61,148 nt of DNA from Bacilli bacterium (GTDB lineage: Bacteria; Bacillota_I; Bacilli_A; ML615J-28; CAG-698): NCBI GenBank assembly GCA_016296945.1, contig JAEDHQ010000001.1:1-61148 (forward strand). The letters are read 5' to 3'. Made by a program: the position numbers and the translations under genes. Shown one piece after another: positions 1 to 8,274 of this stretch. The notes beneath the pieces were generated by a model. That model did no database searches. It worked only from the letters and a program-made list of their open reading frames with translations, and had not been told where the DNA came from. Position 1 is the stretch's first letter. Every line of letters starts with the position of its first letter.

Positions 1-325
1 AATTACTTAAAAAACTTTTTTGACTTAGTGGAAGAAGGCATTCTAAAATTATAGTTCTATCTTTCTTCTCATTTTCGTATCTTTTTAAAAGACCAATTCC
101 TTCAAGTCTTAATAAGGCTTGGTCAAAACTATTAATATTTGCTAAGCCTAAGACATCTATTAAACGACGAACAGTCGTTTCACTTTCTTTAATATTGTTA
201 ATTAAATGATAGGCACTAAAACTAACCATCCCAATTAACGGAAGATACATTTGTGATAATACATAATTATCTTCACCACTTAAATTTACTTTTGCTATTT
301 TTATTATATCTTGACTCTTAAGCAT
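1..325 (-). CDS. dnaB: DnaB-type replication initiation/membrane attachment protein, N-terminal part
   Basis: The reading frame opens with ATG at 325 and runs off the left edge of the window, giving about 108 residues. The start reads MLKSQDIIKIAKVNLSG and is followed by YLPLIGMVSFSAYHLI, which resembles the helix at the beginning of the Firmicutes DnaB/DnaD winged-helix domain. In Bacilli this protein helps load the replicative helicase at origins and at PriA-dependent restart sites; it is not the E. coli DnaB helicase. Context supports the call: polA, mutM, coaE and dnaB are close together in many Bacilli. The gene follows the 123-residue unknown gene with only two bases between, so it is probably the last visible gene of the same operon. 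The identification rests on a short N-terminus and neighbourhood. Confidence 0.72.
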   Translation of the reverse strand, partial: MLKSQDIIKIAKVNLSGEDNYVLSQMYLPLIGMVSFSAYHLINNIKESETTVRRLIDVLGLANINSFDQALLRLEGIGLLKRYENEKKDRTIILECLLPLSQKSFLSN

Positions 326-327
326 AA

Positions 328-699
328 TTACATTCCTTTAAATAAGCCAACCCCTTTAAATGTCAACTTTTTATCTAATAATTTATACAATTCTTCAATA
401 ACTTTTTTACCTTTTCCAAAACCAAACAGATTATAAGTTGTCACTTTAAAATCAACAGCAGTTTCGACAGGAGAGGTTGCAGTCACTTTACAAATACATG
501 AATAATCAGATGTTTCAAAATATATTTCTAGATATAATTCATTTTCATCAATAATTTTACCCTTAACTTCTTTTACTAGTTGTTTAACGGCATCAATCGC
601 ATCATCTTCTTTACAACGATAATAATGAGTTTTTAGTTCAGGATAATAATGTTCATCATGAGTTTCAAAATCTTTTACAAAATAATCTTTAAAGCGCAT
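328..699 (-). CDS. Conserved hypothetical protein between coaE and dnaB
   Basis: A 123-residue soluble protein starting MRFKDYFVKDFETHDEHYY. I prefer the ATG at 699 over the upstream ATG at 717 because a strong GGAGGG ribosome site (704-709) lies four bases before it. The first third has a His/Tyr-rich segment (THDEHYYPELKTHYY); the rest looks like an alpha/beta fold ending in KGVGLFKGM. There is no signal peptide, membrane segment or recognised catalytic motif. I recall similar small cytosolic proteins in Firmicutes next to replication genes but cannot name the family. It lies 56 bases downstream of coaE and two bases upstream of dnaB, so it is likely co-transcribed with them. Confidence 0.7.
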   Translation of the reverse strand: MRFKDYFVKDFETHDEHYYPELKTHYYRCKEDDAIDAVKQLVKEVKGKIIDENELYLEIYFETSDYSCICKVTATSPVETAVDFKVTTYNLFGFGKGKKVIEELYKLLDKKLTFKGVGLFKGM

Positions 700-755
700 A
701 AGACCCTCCATATACATTTTTTAAATTATACAACAATTTACTAATAAAAACAATA

Positions 756-1325
756 TCAACTATTGGTAATAATGCTATTTATTATTTTCTTCGTTTCGTC
801 AATTAGTTTATTAATATCTCCGTTATTATAGATAACAAAATCAGCCAATCGTATTTTCTCTTCTATCGGCATTTGACTAGCAATTATTTTTTCAGTTTCT
901 TCTTTAGAAATATTATTTCTTGCCATTATTCGCTTCACTTGAATATCTTTATCACAAGCAACACAAATCACTTTTGCAAACATGTCTTCCATCTTTGATT
1001 CATATAGTAGTGGTACTTCTACAAATATTAATCGATTTTCTCTTCCTTTATTTTTTATTTTATTACGAACTAAAGGATGAATTAAAGATTCTAACTTCTT
1101 TTTTTCTTCACTATTATTAAAGATTATTTGGCCTAATTTTTTTCGATTTATTGTCTTGTTTTCTATAACATTAGGGAATAACTTTTCTATTTTTAATATT
1201 ACATCGTTTTCTTGATATAACTTATGAACTATCTCATCGCAATCAATAATTTCATAGCCTAGCGATTTGATAATATTACTAATAGTACTTTTCCCTGTTC
1301 CTATTGAACCAGTTATTGCAAACAT
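756..1325 (-). CDS. coaE: Dephospho-CoA kinase
   Basis: A 189-residue protein, a normal length for CoaE, which phosphorylates the 3' hydroxyl of dephospho-CoA in the last step of coenzyme A synthesis. The P-loop GSIGTGKST is at residues 6-14, followed by the family motif DCDEIVHKLY. Further family features are HPLVRNKI and VEVPLLYESKM in the middle and RIMARNNISKEE in the lid region. The start is supported by a GGAGG site just before ATG 1325. It lies eight bases downstream of mutM, the same order as in many Bacilli, and is part of the polA operon. Citrate lyase maturation elsewhere in this window also draws on dephospho-CoA, the substrate of this enzyme. Confidence 0.96.
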   Translation of the reverse strand: MFAITGSIGTGKSTISNIIKSLGYEIIDCDEIVHKLYQENDVILKIEKLFPNVIENKTINRKKLGQIIFNNSEEKKKLESLIHPLVRNKIKNKGRENRLIFVEVPLLYESKMEDMFAKVICVACDKDIQVKRIMARNNISKEETEKIIASQMPIEEKIRLADFVIYNNGDINKLIDETKKIINSIITNS

Positions 1326-1333
1326 ACTTCCTC

Positions 1334-2152
1334 CTATTTTTGGCAGTCTTCACAATAATAAGTTCCTCTGCCTCCAACATAAATTTTTGTTATCTTCTTA
1401 TTACAAATTGGACATACTTCTTTTGTATGCACTAATAACTCATTTTGAAACAATCCAGTAACGGCATGACTTGATACAAAACTTTTAATTGTTGTACCGC
1501 CTAATGAAATAGCTTTATTTAAAACAATAATTGAGGACTCAATAATTTTTTCTAATTTTTCTTCGCTAACTTCACAGGCTTTTTGCTTTGGATTAACTCT
1601 GGCCATAAAACATACTTCATCAGCATAGATATTTCCTAATCCACAAATAATAGTTTGATCAAGTAAAGCTGTTTTAATTGGTTCTTTTTTATTTTTAAAT
1701 TTTTCTTTTAAATACTCTTTTGTTAAGTCTCCACTAATCGGTTCAATTCCTAGTTTTTTTAGTGGATCTAATTTTATTACTTCTTCATAATTATTTGTTT
1801 TAAATAATTGCATTGTACCAAACTTTCGTGTATCATTGTATCTAAATGTTTCTTCATTTTCCAAGTAGAAAATTACATGTTCATGTTTCTCTTTTTCTTC
1901 ATTTCCTTTTAAGAAATATTTTCCTTCCATTCTTAAATGTGAAACAATAATATAATCATCTAAAACAAATAATATATACTTCCCACGACGCTTTATATCT
2001 TTAAATGTTTGTTTAACCAATAACTCTTTAAATTCAGTTAAATCACTTTGAATAATTCGTTCATAAAAAACTTCTACTTTATTAATTCTTTTTCCAATTA
2101 TTAATTCTTTTAAACTACGACAAACTGTTTCAACTTCTGGCAATTCTGGCAT
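1334..2152 (-). CDS. mutM: Formamidopyrimidine-DNA glycosylase (Fpg/MutM)
   Basis: A 272-residue bifunctional DNA glycosylase/AP lyase that removes oxidised purines such as 8-oxoguanine. The N-terminus MPELPEVETVCRSL contains the catalytic Pro2 and Glu3. The helix-two-turn-helix region includes LLDQTIICGLGNIYADE, with the conserved GLGNIYADE segment. The C-terminus carries the zinc finger (CPICNKK and YYCEDCQK), and GRGTYYC lies in its second half. The ATG overlaps the stop of the upstream nitroreductase gene as TAATG, suggesting translational coupling, and a GAGG site precedes it. It acts beside polA and coaE in the same operon, a common arrangement in Firmicutes. Confidence 0.97.
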   Translation of the reverse strand: MPELPEVETVCRSLKELIIGKRINKVEVFYERIIQSDLTEFKELLVKQTFKDIKRRGKYILFVLDDYIIVSHLRMEGKYFLKGNEEKEKHEHVIFYLENEETFRYNDTRKFGTMQLFKTNNYEEVIKLDPLKKLGIEPISGDLTKEYLKEKFKNKKEPIKTALLDQTIICGLGNIYADEVCFMARVNPKQKACEVSEEKLEKIIESSIIVLNKAISLGGTTIKSFVSSHAVTGLFQNELLVHTKEVCPICNKKITKIYVGGRGTYYCEDCQK

Positions 2153-2661
2153 TATAAAACCTCATAATGAACTCTTTCTTTATTATATCTATTAACATAT
2201 TTAAAAGCATCATCTTTATCTGGATAACCAAAGCACACAACTGCAAATGGTTCAATTAAAGGATTATCGAGAGCAAAAATTTCTCGAACGAATTTCATTC
2301 TTTCTGGGTTAGGATAAATTCCACACCACACTGAGCCAATATTTCTACTTCTTGCTTCTAACATTGCACATGTAATTGAGGAAGCTAAATCTTGAGGATA
2401 CATTGCTTCTGTGAAAAGATTTGTCTTATTAGCCATAAATACAATTAAAAAATCACAATTTTTAGCCATAGAAATATTTTTTAATTTTTCACTAACTAAT
2501 TCTTTTTTCTCTTGATTTTTTATAACTAAAAATTCCCATGGTTGTTGATTTCTTGCACTTGGTGCTTGCATTGCGGAATGTAATATTTTGTCAATATCTT
2601 TATTGCTTACTTCTTTTTTAAGATATGTTCTTACACTTCTTCTTGTATCAATTACTTTCAT
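2152..2661 (-). CDS. Nitroreductase family FMN protein
   Basis: A 170-residue flavoprotein of the nitroreductase superfamily, which uses FMN and NAD(P)H to reduce various substrates; the physiological substrate cannot be deduced. The N-terminal motif DTRRSVRTYLKK and the following MQAPSARNQQPWEFLVI are the typical FMN phosphate-binding segments; CFGYPD near the C-terminus is also usual. The open frame extends to 2733 inside polA, but a GGAG site directly precedes the ATG at 2661 and the conserved domain begins there, so the shorter start is used. It is inserted between polA and mutM, 16 bases after the polA stop, and is translationally coupled to mutM. Confidence 0.9.
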   Translation of the reverse strand: MKVIDTRRSVRTYLKKEVSNKDIDKILHSAMQAPSARNQQPWEFLVIKNQEKKELVSEKLKNISMAKNCDFLIVFMANKTNLFTEAMYPQDLASSITCAMLEARSRNIGSVWCGIYPNPERMKFVREIFALDNPLIEPFAVVCFGYPDKDDAFKYVNRYNKERVHYEVL

Positions 2662-2677
2662 TTTTCTACTCCATTTA

Positions 2678-5302
2678 TTATTTTGCTTCAAACCAATTTT
2701 TACCATATTCAACACTTGCTTCAAGTAATACATTAAGTTTTACAGCTTTTTCCATTGTTTCCTTTACAATTTTCTTAACAATTTCCAACTCATCTTTCGC
2801 AACATCAAAAACTAATTCATCATGTACCTGAGCAATCATCAAACTCTTTAAATTATTTTTCTTTAATTCATTATTGACTTTAATCATCGCAATCTTAATA
2901 ATATCGGCAGCACTTCCTTGCACTGGTGAATTCATTGCTGTACGTTCTCCAAAGCCACGTAATGCCCCATTCTTTTCTTTTAATTGTGGAATATAACGAC
3001 GTCGACCATAAATCGTCTTTGAATAACCTAATGTATAAGCGTCCATAACAAATTTATCTAATGTTTTTTTGGCTTCTTGGAAATTATAAAAATATTTGTC
3101 AATAAAACGATTAGCTTCTTGTTGACTAATTCCTAAGTTCGAAGCTAACCCCCAAGGACTCATTCCATAAATAATTCCAAAGTTAATTGCTTTTGCAGTT
3201 CTACGCATGTCTTTAGTTACTTCTTCAATCTTTACTTCATATATTTGACTTGCTGTTTGCGTATGAATATCAATATGATTATTAAATGATTCTAACATTT
3301 TTTCATCTTGTGATATATGAGCTAAAACACGTAATTCAATTTGTGAATAATCAGAACTTAAGATATATCCATCCTCAAAACGCGAAGTAAAAATTTCTCG
3401 TATTACTTGGCCATTTTCCGTTCTAATAGGCATATTTTGAATATTCGGCTCAACACTTGAAAGCCTTCCTGTATGTGTAAGTGCTTGTTTATATAAAGGA
3501 TGAATAAAATCTTGATTCAAATCTTCATAATGATTAGAGCAATCAAATAAACCTTTTACATATGTACTAACTAATTTTGCATAGCCCCGATATTCTAAAA
3601 TATCACGAGCAATTTTATAGTCACTAGCAAGTTTTTCTAAAACATCAACACTCGTACTATATCCATTTTTATTTTTCTTTCCATTAGGTAATTTCATTTC
3701 CTCAAATAATATTTCTCCTAATTGTTTAGGAGAATTAATATTAAATTCTTTTCCTGCTTCTTGATAAATAAGTTGTTCTAACTCCTTGGCTTTTGCTTCA
3801 AACAATTTACCTATTTGCTCTAGTCTTACTAAATCAATATTTAATCCATTGTATTCCATTTCTGATAATACTTTTGATAAATCCATTTCAACGCTAAAGA
3901 GATATTCTAATTCATCATCAATAATGCGGTTAAAAACCAGATTCTTTGTTTTTTCTAAAACTTGGCATTTACTAAGAGCATAATTTATATAGATATTTTC
4001 ATCAGGAATTGCCATTTTAGTATTCGCACCATAAATGTTTTCATAATACATTATGTCCTCATCAACTCCAAGATTTTCTGCAACAATCTTAAAATCATCA
4101 TTAGCATATTCCGGATTAATTAAATAACTAGCTATTAATAAATCATAAATTACACCTTGTAAATTAATATTATTTCTAATCATTAAAAAATTTAATGCTT
4201 TATAATCAAAAGTATATTTATGATAATTTGGATTTTCTAAATAATCTTTTATTTTTACCAAATCTTTTTCTTTTATAAAATAGTATTTACTATTATTTAA
4301 GATTCCTAATCCTAAAAATGGTGCCTTGTAATAGTTTGCACCAAATACTTCAGTAATAATATAACTATCACCAGTGATGTTTTGATAATCTATAGACAAT
4401 TCAAAGTTTAAGTCTTTATTTACAACACTAACACTATTTTCTTTTAATTTCTTAAGCATTGAATTAAATTCTACTTTTGTATAAAAACTAACTAGTTCCT
4501 TTAGATTAGTTTCTTTTACACGAATATCATCTAGTGTAATATCAATTAAAGCATCTTTACATAATGTAGCAAGATAACGGCACATAAATGCATTGTCTTT
4601 ATTTTCTATAAATAATGCTTTTGTTTTTGGTGTTAGCTCATCAAGATGTTCATATATTCCTTCAAGGTTTTTATATTGTTCTAACAACTTATTTGTTGTT
4701 TTATTTCCCATTCCTTTGATTCCTTTAAGATTATCAGAGGAATCACCACATATTCCTTTATAATCAATCAGTTGGTTGGGATAAAATCCATTCTTTTCAA
4801 AGAAATTTTCTTGATTATGGATATCTAAATCTCCAACACCTTTTTTAGTTAAACATACACTTATTTTTTCATCAACTAATTGTAATAAATCATGGTCTCC
4901 CGTATATATTTCTATTTCATCAAATTCCTTTTTGAATTTTGTTGCGACAGTCGCAATTAAATCATCAGCTTCATAATCTAATGATTCCATTCTTTTTACA
5001 TTAATCAAATCTAAATATTCTTTTATTAATGGAATTTGTACTTTTAATTCTTCTGGTAACGGCTTTCTTCCACCCTTATATTCATCATATTGCAGATGTC
5101 TAAATGTTTGTTTCCCAGCATCAAACGCAACAAAAGCGTACTCAGTCTTGTCAGTAATTAACTTTGAAATCATATTGACAAAACCAAACAAAGCATTTGT
5201 ATATAATCCATCTTTTGTCTTCATTAAGTTGCCAGTATATGCTGTAGCGTAATAAGATCTAAACATTAAACTATTGCCATCAATTAATAATAATTTACTC
5301 AT
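2678..5302 (-). CDS. polA: DNA polymerase I
   Basis: An 874-residue family A polymerase for Okazaki fragment maturation and repair synthesis. ATG 5302 is chosen because GGAGAG lies four bases before it; an in-frame ATG at 5314 precedes that site. The N-terminal 5' nuclease domain (about residues 1-290) has YKGGRKPLPEEL, DYEADDLIATVA, YTGDHDLLQLV and GICGDSSDNLKG. The central domain (about 300-480) keeps the 3'-5' exonuclease length but lacks the DxE motif, so proofreading is probably lost, as in Geobacillus polymerase I. The C-terminal polymerase domain shows motif A DYSQIELRVLAH, motif B RRTAKAINFGIIYGMS and motif C QVHDEL. It is the first gene of the operon that continues to dnaB. Confidence 0.97.
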   Translation of the reverse strand: MSKLLLIDGNSLMFRSYYATAYTGNLMKTKDGLYTNALFGFVNMISKLITDKTEYAFVAFDAGKQTFRHLQYDEYKGGRKPLPEELKVQIPLIKEYLDLINVKRMESLDYEADDLIATVATKFKKEFDEIEIYTGDHDLLQLVDEKISVCLTKKGVGDLDIHNQENFFEKNGFYPNQLIDYKGICGDSSDNLKGIKGMGNKTTNKLLEQYKNLEGIYEHLDELTPKTKALFIENKDNAFMCRYLATLCKDALIDITLDDIRVKETNLKELVSFYTKVEFNSMLKKLKENSVSVVNKDLNFELSIDYQNITGDSYIITEVFGANYYKAPFLGLGILNNSKYYFIKEKDLVKIKDYLENPNYHKYTFDYKALNFLMIRNNINLQGVIYDLLIASYLINPEYANDDFKIVAENLGVDEDIMYYENIYGANTKMAIPDENIYINYALSKCQVLEKTKNLVFNRIIDDELEYLFSVEMDLSKVLSEMEYNGLNIDLVRLEQIGKLFEAKAKELEQLIYQEAGKEFNINSPKQLGEILFEEMKLPNGKKNKNGYSTSVDVLEKLASDYKIARDILEYRGYAKLVSTYVKGLFDCSNHYEDLNQDFIHPLYKQALTHTGRLSSVEPNIQNMPIRTENGQVIREIFTSRFEDGYILSSDYSQIELRVLAHISQDEKMLESFNNHIDIHTQTASQIYEVKIEEVTKDMRRTAKAINFGIIYGMSPWGLASNLGISQQEANRFIDKYFYNFQEAKKTLDKFVMDAYTLGYSKTIYGRRRYIPQLKEKNGALRGFGERTAMNSPVQGSAADIIKIAMIKVNNELKKNNLKSLMIAQVHDELVFDVAKDELEIVKKIVKETMEKAVKLNVLLEASVEYGKNWFEAK

Positions 5303-5418
5303 AAAACTCTCCATTAATTAAAAATACTTAATTATTTATGTTTAATTAATTTTATCATAAATCATTTAAAAATCCTAATATTTTGTTTAAAAATATATTA
5401 TTTGTTAATAATATTAAT

Positions 5419-6342
5419 ATGAAACGATTATTAATTATAACAATTACAGCGATTTTATTAGTGTTAATCTACACAAATTTTTCTAAAACGGATAATTTCT
5501 TAGATAGTAATAATCAAAATGAAGATAATCCAAACAATATTGATAGTTCAGACAAATATAATTATTTCAATTTTTCTAATGAAGAAAAAGACTTTATCGA
5601 AAAGAATAATATTGATTTAGATAATTTAGTTAACTACTATCATTATAAATCTTTTGATTTATATAAGTATTTTGAATATGAAGAAGCACGAAAGGAAAAT
5701 ATAAGTTATTTAGAAGCTATTAATATTGTTAATAATCCTACATATTACTCTAACTATGAAGATAAAGAATCAGCAATCTTTCTTAATTCATCTGTTGTCC
5801 TAATTAATAAGCATTATTATATTGAAAAAAGTTATAAACCTAACAATTTAGTAGCCTTAAAAGATTATAAAATAAATTACATTATTCGTGATGATGAAAT
5901 AATGCAAGCATCTCTAGTTGCTTTAGAACATTTAGAAGAGATGTTTAATGATGCTTTAAAAGAAAATCTTAATCTTTATGTATTCTCTGCTTATCGTAAT
6001 TATCAAAAACAAGAATATTTATATTATGTTGTTAATAAACAAAATGATGATTATAGTGCTAGACCTGGTCATTCTGAACATCATAGTGGTTTTGCTTTTG
6101 ACATTTCAACGCTTGATATTGGCTTAACAGTAGACTTTGCAAATTCGAAAGAATACAACTGGTTAATAAACAATTGTTATCGATACGGATTTATCTTAAG
6201 ATATCCAAAGGATAAAGAAAATGTTACACTATATAAATTTGAACCTTGGCATTTTAGATATGTTGGAAAAACTATAGCACTCAATATTTATGAGAATAAT
6301 TTAACTTTAGAAGAGTACATTCTTAAAAACTATGAACTATAA
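5419..6342 (+). CDS. D-alanyl-D-alanine carboxypeptidase, VanY/LdcB (M15B) family
   Basis: About 307 residues, probably starting at ATG 5419; the frame is open from a TTG at 5383, but neither start has a convincing ribosome site. Residues MKRLLIITITAILLVLIY form an N-terminal membrane anchor, followed by an Asn/Asp-rich linker, so the enzyme is extracellular. The catalytic domain has SAYRNYQKQEYLY, SARPGHSEHHSGFAFDIS (zinc-binding HxxxxxxD) and EPWHFRYVG (Glu base and second zinc His), the full M15B set. Such enzymes trim D-Ala or D-amino acids from peptidoglycan stem peptides, which implies the organism has a cell wall. It is divergent from polA and followed after 39 bases by a small membrane protein gene. 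Confidence 0.9.
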   Translation: MKRLLIITITAILLVLIYTNFSKTDNFLDSNNQNEDNPNNIDSSDKYNYFNFSNEEKDFIEKNNIDLDNLVNYYHYKSFDLYKYFEYEEARKENISYLEAINIVNNPTYYSNYEDKESAIFLNSSVVLINKHYYIEKSYKPNNLVALKDYKINYIIRDDEIMQASLVALEHLEEMFNDALKENLNLYVFSAYRNYQKQEYLYYVVNKQNDDYSARPGHSEHHSGFAFDISTLDIGLTVDFANSKEYNWLINNCYRYGFILRYPKDKENVTLYKFEPWHFRYVGKTIALNIYENNLTLEEYILKNYEL

Positions 6343-6381
6343 GGATATTTTTATCATATATTAAAATGAGGAGATGAAAAA

Positions 6382-6705
6382 ATGAATAATTTTGCCTATC
6401 GAAATAATAATAACAACTTAAATAATTACAATACTTTTTTACAACCTGTTCAAAAACAAATGCAGGCAGGTGATCAATTTGTTAATGATGAACGATTTGG
6501 TGGTGCTTTCTTAGTTCCTTTCTTAACTGGAGCTGTTATTAGTGCTCCATTTTGGTATCTAGGCGCACAAAACAAAGCAAACCAAATGTATCAACAACAA
6601 ATGTATTATCAATATAATAATCCATATCAAAATTATCCGCAGCATTATCCTAATTACTATCCAAATAATTACAACTATACTTATAATTATCCTATTAATA
6701 AATAA
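6382..6705 (+). CDS. Small Asn/Tyr-rich membrane protein of unknown function
   Basis: A 107-residue protein with a good GAGGAG site upstream of ATG 6382. It has three parts: an Asn/Gln-rich N-terminus (residues 1-30), one hydrophobic segment around residues 40-60 (FLVPFLTGAVISAPFWYLG), and a C-terminal tail of about 45 residues made almost only of Tyr, Asn, Pro and Gln. I do not recognise the family. The composition is reminiscent of spore-coat or cell-surface matrix proteins with low-complexity Tyr-Pro tails, but nothing in the window proves sporulation. The LysM protein at 18260-18814 has a similar Tyr-Pro ending. It lies 39 bases after the VanY gene and may share its transcript, which ends in the hairpins at 6712-6800. 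Confidence 0.75.
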   Translation: MNNFAYRNNNNNLNNYNTFLQPVQKQMQAGDQFVNDERFGGAFLVPFLTGAVISAPFWYLGAQNKANQMYQQQMYYQYNNPYQNYPQHYPNYYPNNYNYTYNYPINK

Positions 6706-6711
6706 AAAAAG

Positions 6712-6800
6712 ATTGGACTGAGTCCAATTTTCAGACTATTGATAAAATTAACTTTGTCAATGGTCTAACCTCATTTAGACTTAACTAAATGAGGTTTTTT
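6712..6800 (+). terminator. Three consecutive hairpins ending in a rho-independent terminator
   Basis: Downstream of the Tyr-rich gene three stems follow in series. The first pairs ATTGGACT (6712-6719) with AGTCCAAT (6721-6728). The second pairs AGACTATTGA with TCAATGGTCT, ten pairs including one G-T. The third pairs CCTCATTTAG (6769-6778) with CTAAATGAGG (6785-6794) and is followed by a run of T. The last hairpin is a clear terminator; the first two are extra structure of unknown role. Confidence 0.8.
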
Positions 6801-6867
6801 TAAATATGATTCTTTGAAATTATTGTTGATAGTTTTAATATGGCATATATTATTTTACATATTAAAC

Positions 6868-8247
6868 TTAATTTACATAATCTAACACTTCAGATACCTT
6901 TGTATTTGGTGTTTTGAAAATGAAATGAATCAAAAATGGTATACTAATTAATCCACTTAATATATCTGCAATCATTTGCGATATCAGAATACCTTTTAAT
7001 CCTATAACATTAGATAAAATAATTAATGTTGGAATAAATGCTAAGCCAGAGCGTAACATTGCAAGAAATGATGCACTCATTGATTTTCTAATACTTTGAT
7101 AAAGTGTATTAGCATTAACACTAAATGGTAAGAATAATAATCCAATTGATGTTGCTCTCAAGCCATAGGTTCCGATTTCAATTACTTCAGGACTCTTTTG
7201 AAAAATCCAAATAATAATATCTGGAATCATAATTCCTAAAATTGATAATATAGTAATTACTGATATTCCTAAAATAATAGAAACAATCAATGCTTTTTTT
7301 ACACGTGTATATTCTTTTGCTTCATAGTTAAAAGCTGAAACTGGTTGGAAACCTTGACCAGTTCCTAATGCTATACACATAACAAAACTAGAAAAACGAT
7401 TTATCACAGAAATTGCGGCGATTGCTGCATCACCAAATGGTTTAGCAAGATTATTCAATAAACCATTAGATATTGAATTTAATCCTTGACGAATTAATGA
7501 AGGTAGTCCCAATTGGCAAATACCTAAATATACTCTAATGTTCTTTGTAACATATTTAATTCTTATTTTACTTTGTGCAGTTTTATAATACATTATTAGT
7601 AAAATTGTAAAACTAATTACTTGTGATAATGCTGTTGCTAATCCAGCTCCAGCTACACCCATATTTAATTGTTTAATGAAAAGAAAATCTCCAAAAATAT
7701 TAATTATTCCACCTGTAACTAAACCAATCATTGCATACATTGCTTTTCCTTCATAACGTAAATTATTATTCAGAATTAGTGAGCATGTAATAAATGGACA
7801 AGCAAGAAAAACCCAAAATCCATAATCTTTAGCATGTGGAAGAATTGTTTCTGTGCTTCCTAAGAATCTACAAAATGGATCTAAGAAGATTAAACCAAAA
7901 ACACTAAAACAAATTCCAAAAATAGCTCCTGCATAAAAAGCAGTTGAAACATATATTGAAGCTTTGTTAATATCTTTATCTGCTAAATACTTTGATACAT
8001 ATGTTCCTGAGCCATGTCCTAACATATAAGCAATTGCTTGAATAATACATTGTAGTGTAAATAATACACCTACTGCTGCTTGAGGGCTTTCTCCTAATGT
8101 CCCAACGAAATAGGTATCAACTAAATTATATATATTAGTTATTAACATTGAAATTGTAGTAGGAATACCTAAAGCAACTACTAATTTTGTAACATTTGTT
8201 TTTGTCATTTTTTGATAATATAAATCTGCTTTGTTCACTACTTTCAT
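6868..8247 (-). CDS. MATE family efflux transporter
   Basis: A 459-residue polytopic membrane protein with about 12 predicted helices and the MATE layout of two six-helix halves. Typical segments are LGIPTTISMLITNIYNLVDT near the start, GTLGESPQAAVGV after helix 1, and GTGQGFQPVSAFNYEAKEY at the start of the second half. MATE proteins export cationic drugs, toxins or metabolites using Na+ or H+ gradients; no substrate can be assigned. An AGAAAGAAG site precedes ATG 8247. The gene follows the lipase gene (28 bases between them, same strand), so both may form one transcript. A second, different MATE protein lies at 20897-22225. Confidence 0.92.
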   Translation of the reverse strand: MKVVNKADLYYQKMTKTNVTKLVVALGIPTTISMLITNIYNLVDTYFVGTLGESPQAAVGVLFTLQCIIQAIAYMLGHGSGTYVSKYLADKDINKASIYVSTAFYAGAIFGICFSVFGLIFLDPFCRFLGSTETILPHAKDYGFWVFLACPFITCSLILNNNLRYEGKAMYAMIGLVTGGIINIFGDFLFIKQLNMGVAGAGLATALSQVISFTILLIMYYKTAQSKIRIKYVTKNIRVYLGICQLGLPSLIRQGLNSISNGLLNNLAKPFGDAAIAAISVINRFSSFVMCIALGTGQGFQPVSAFNYEAKEYTRVKKALIVSIILGISVITILSILGIMIPDIIIWIFQKSPEVIEIGTYGLRATSIGLLFLPFSVNANTLYQSIRKSMSASFLAMLRSGLAFIPTLIILSNVIGLKGILISQMIADILSGLISIPFLIHFIFKTPNTKVSEVLDYVN

Positions 8248-8274
8248 CTTCTTTCTAAAATAGAACTTTAATAT

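Noticed and set aside
2662..2733. An N-terminal extension of the nitroreductase of 24 residues.
   Set aside because: It overlaps the polA end, precedes the GGAG ribosome site and does not belong to the family domain.
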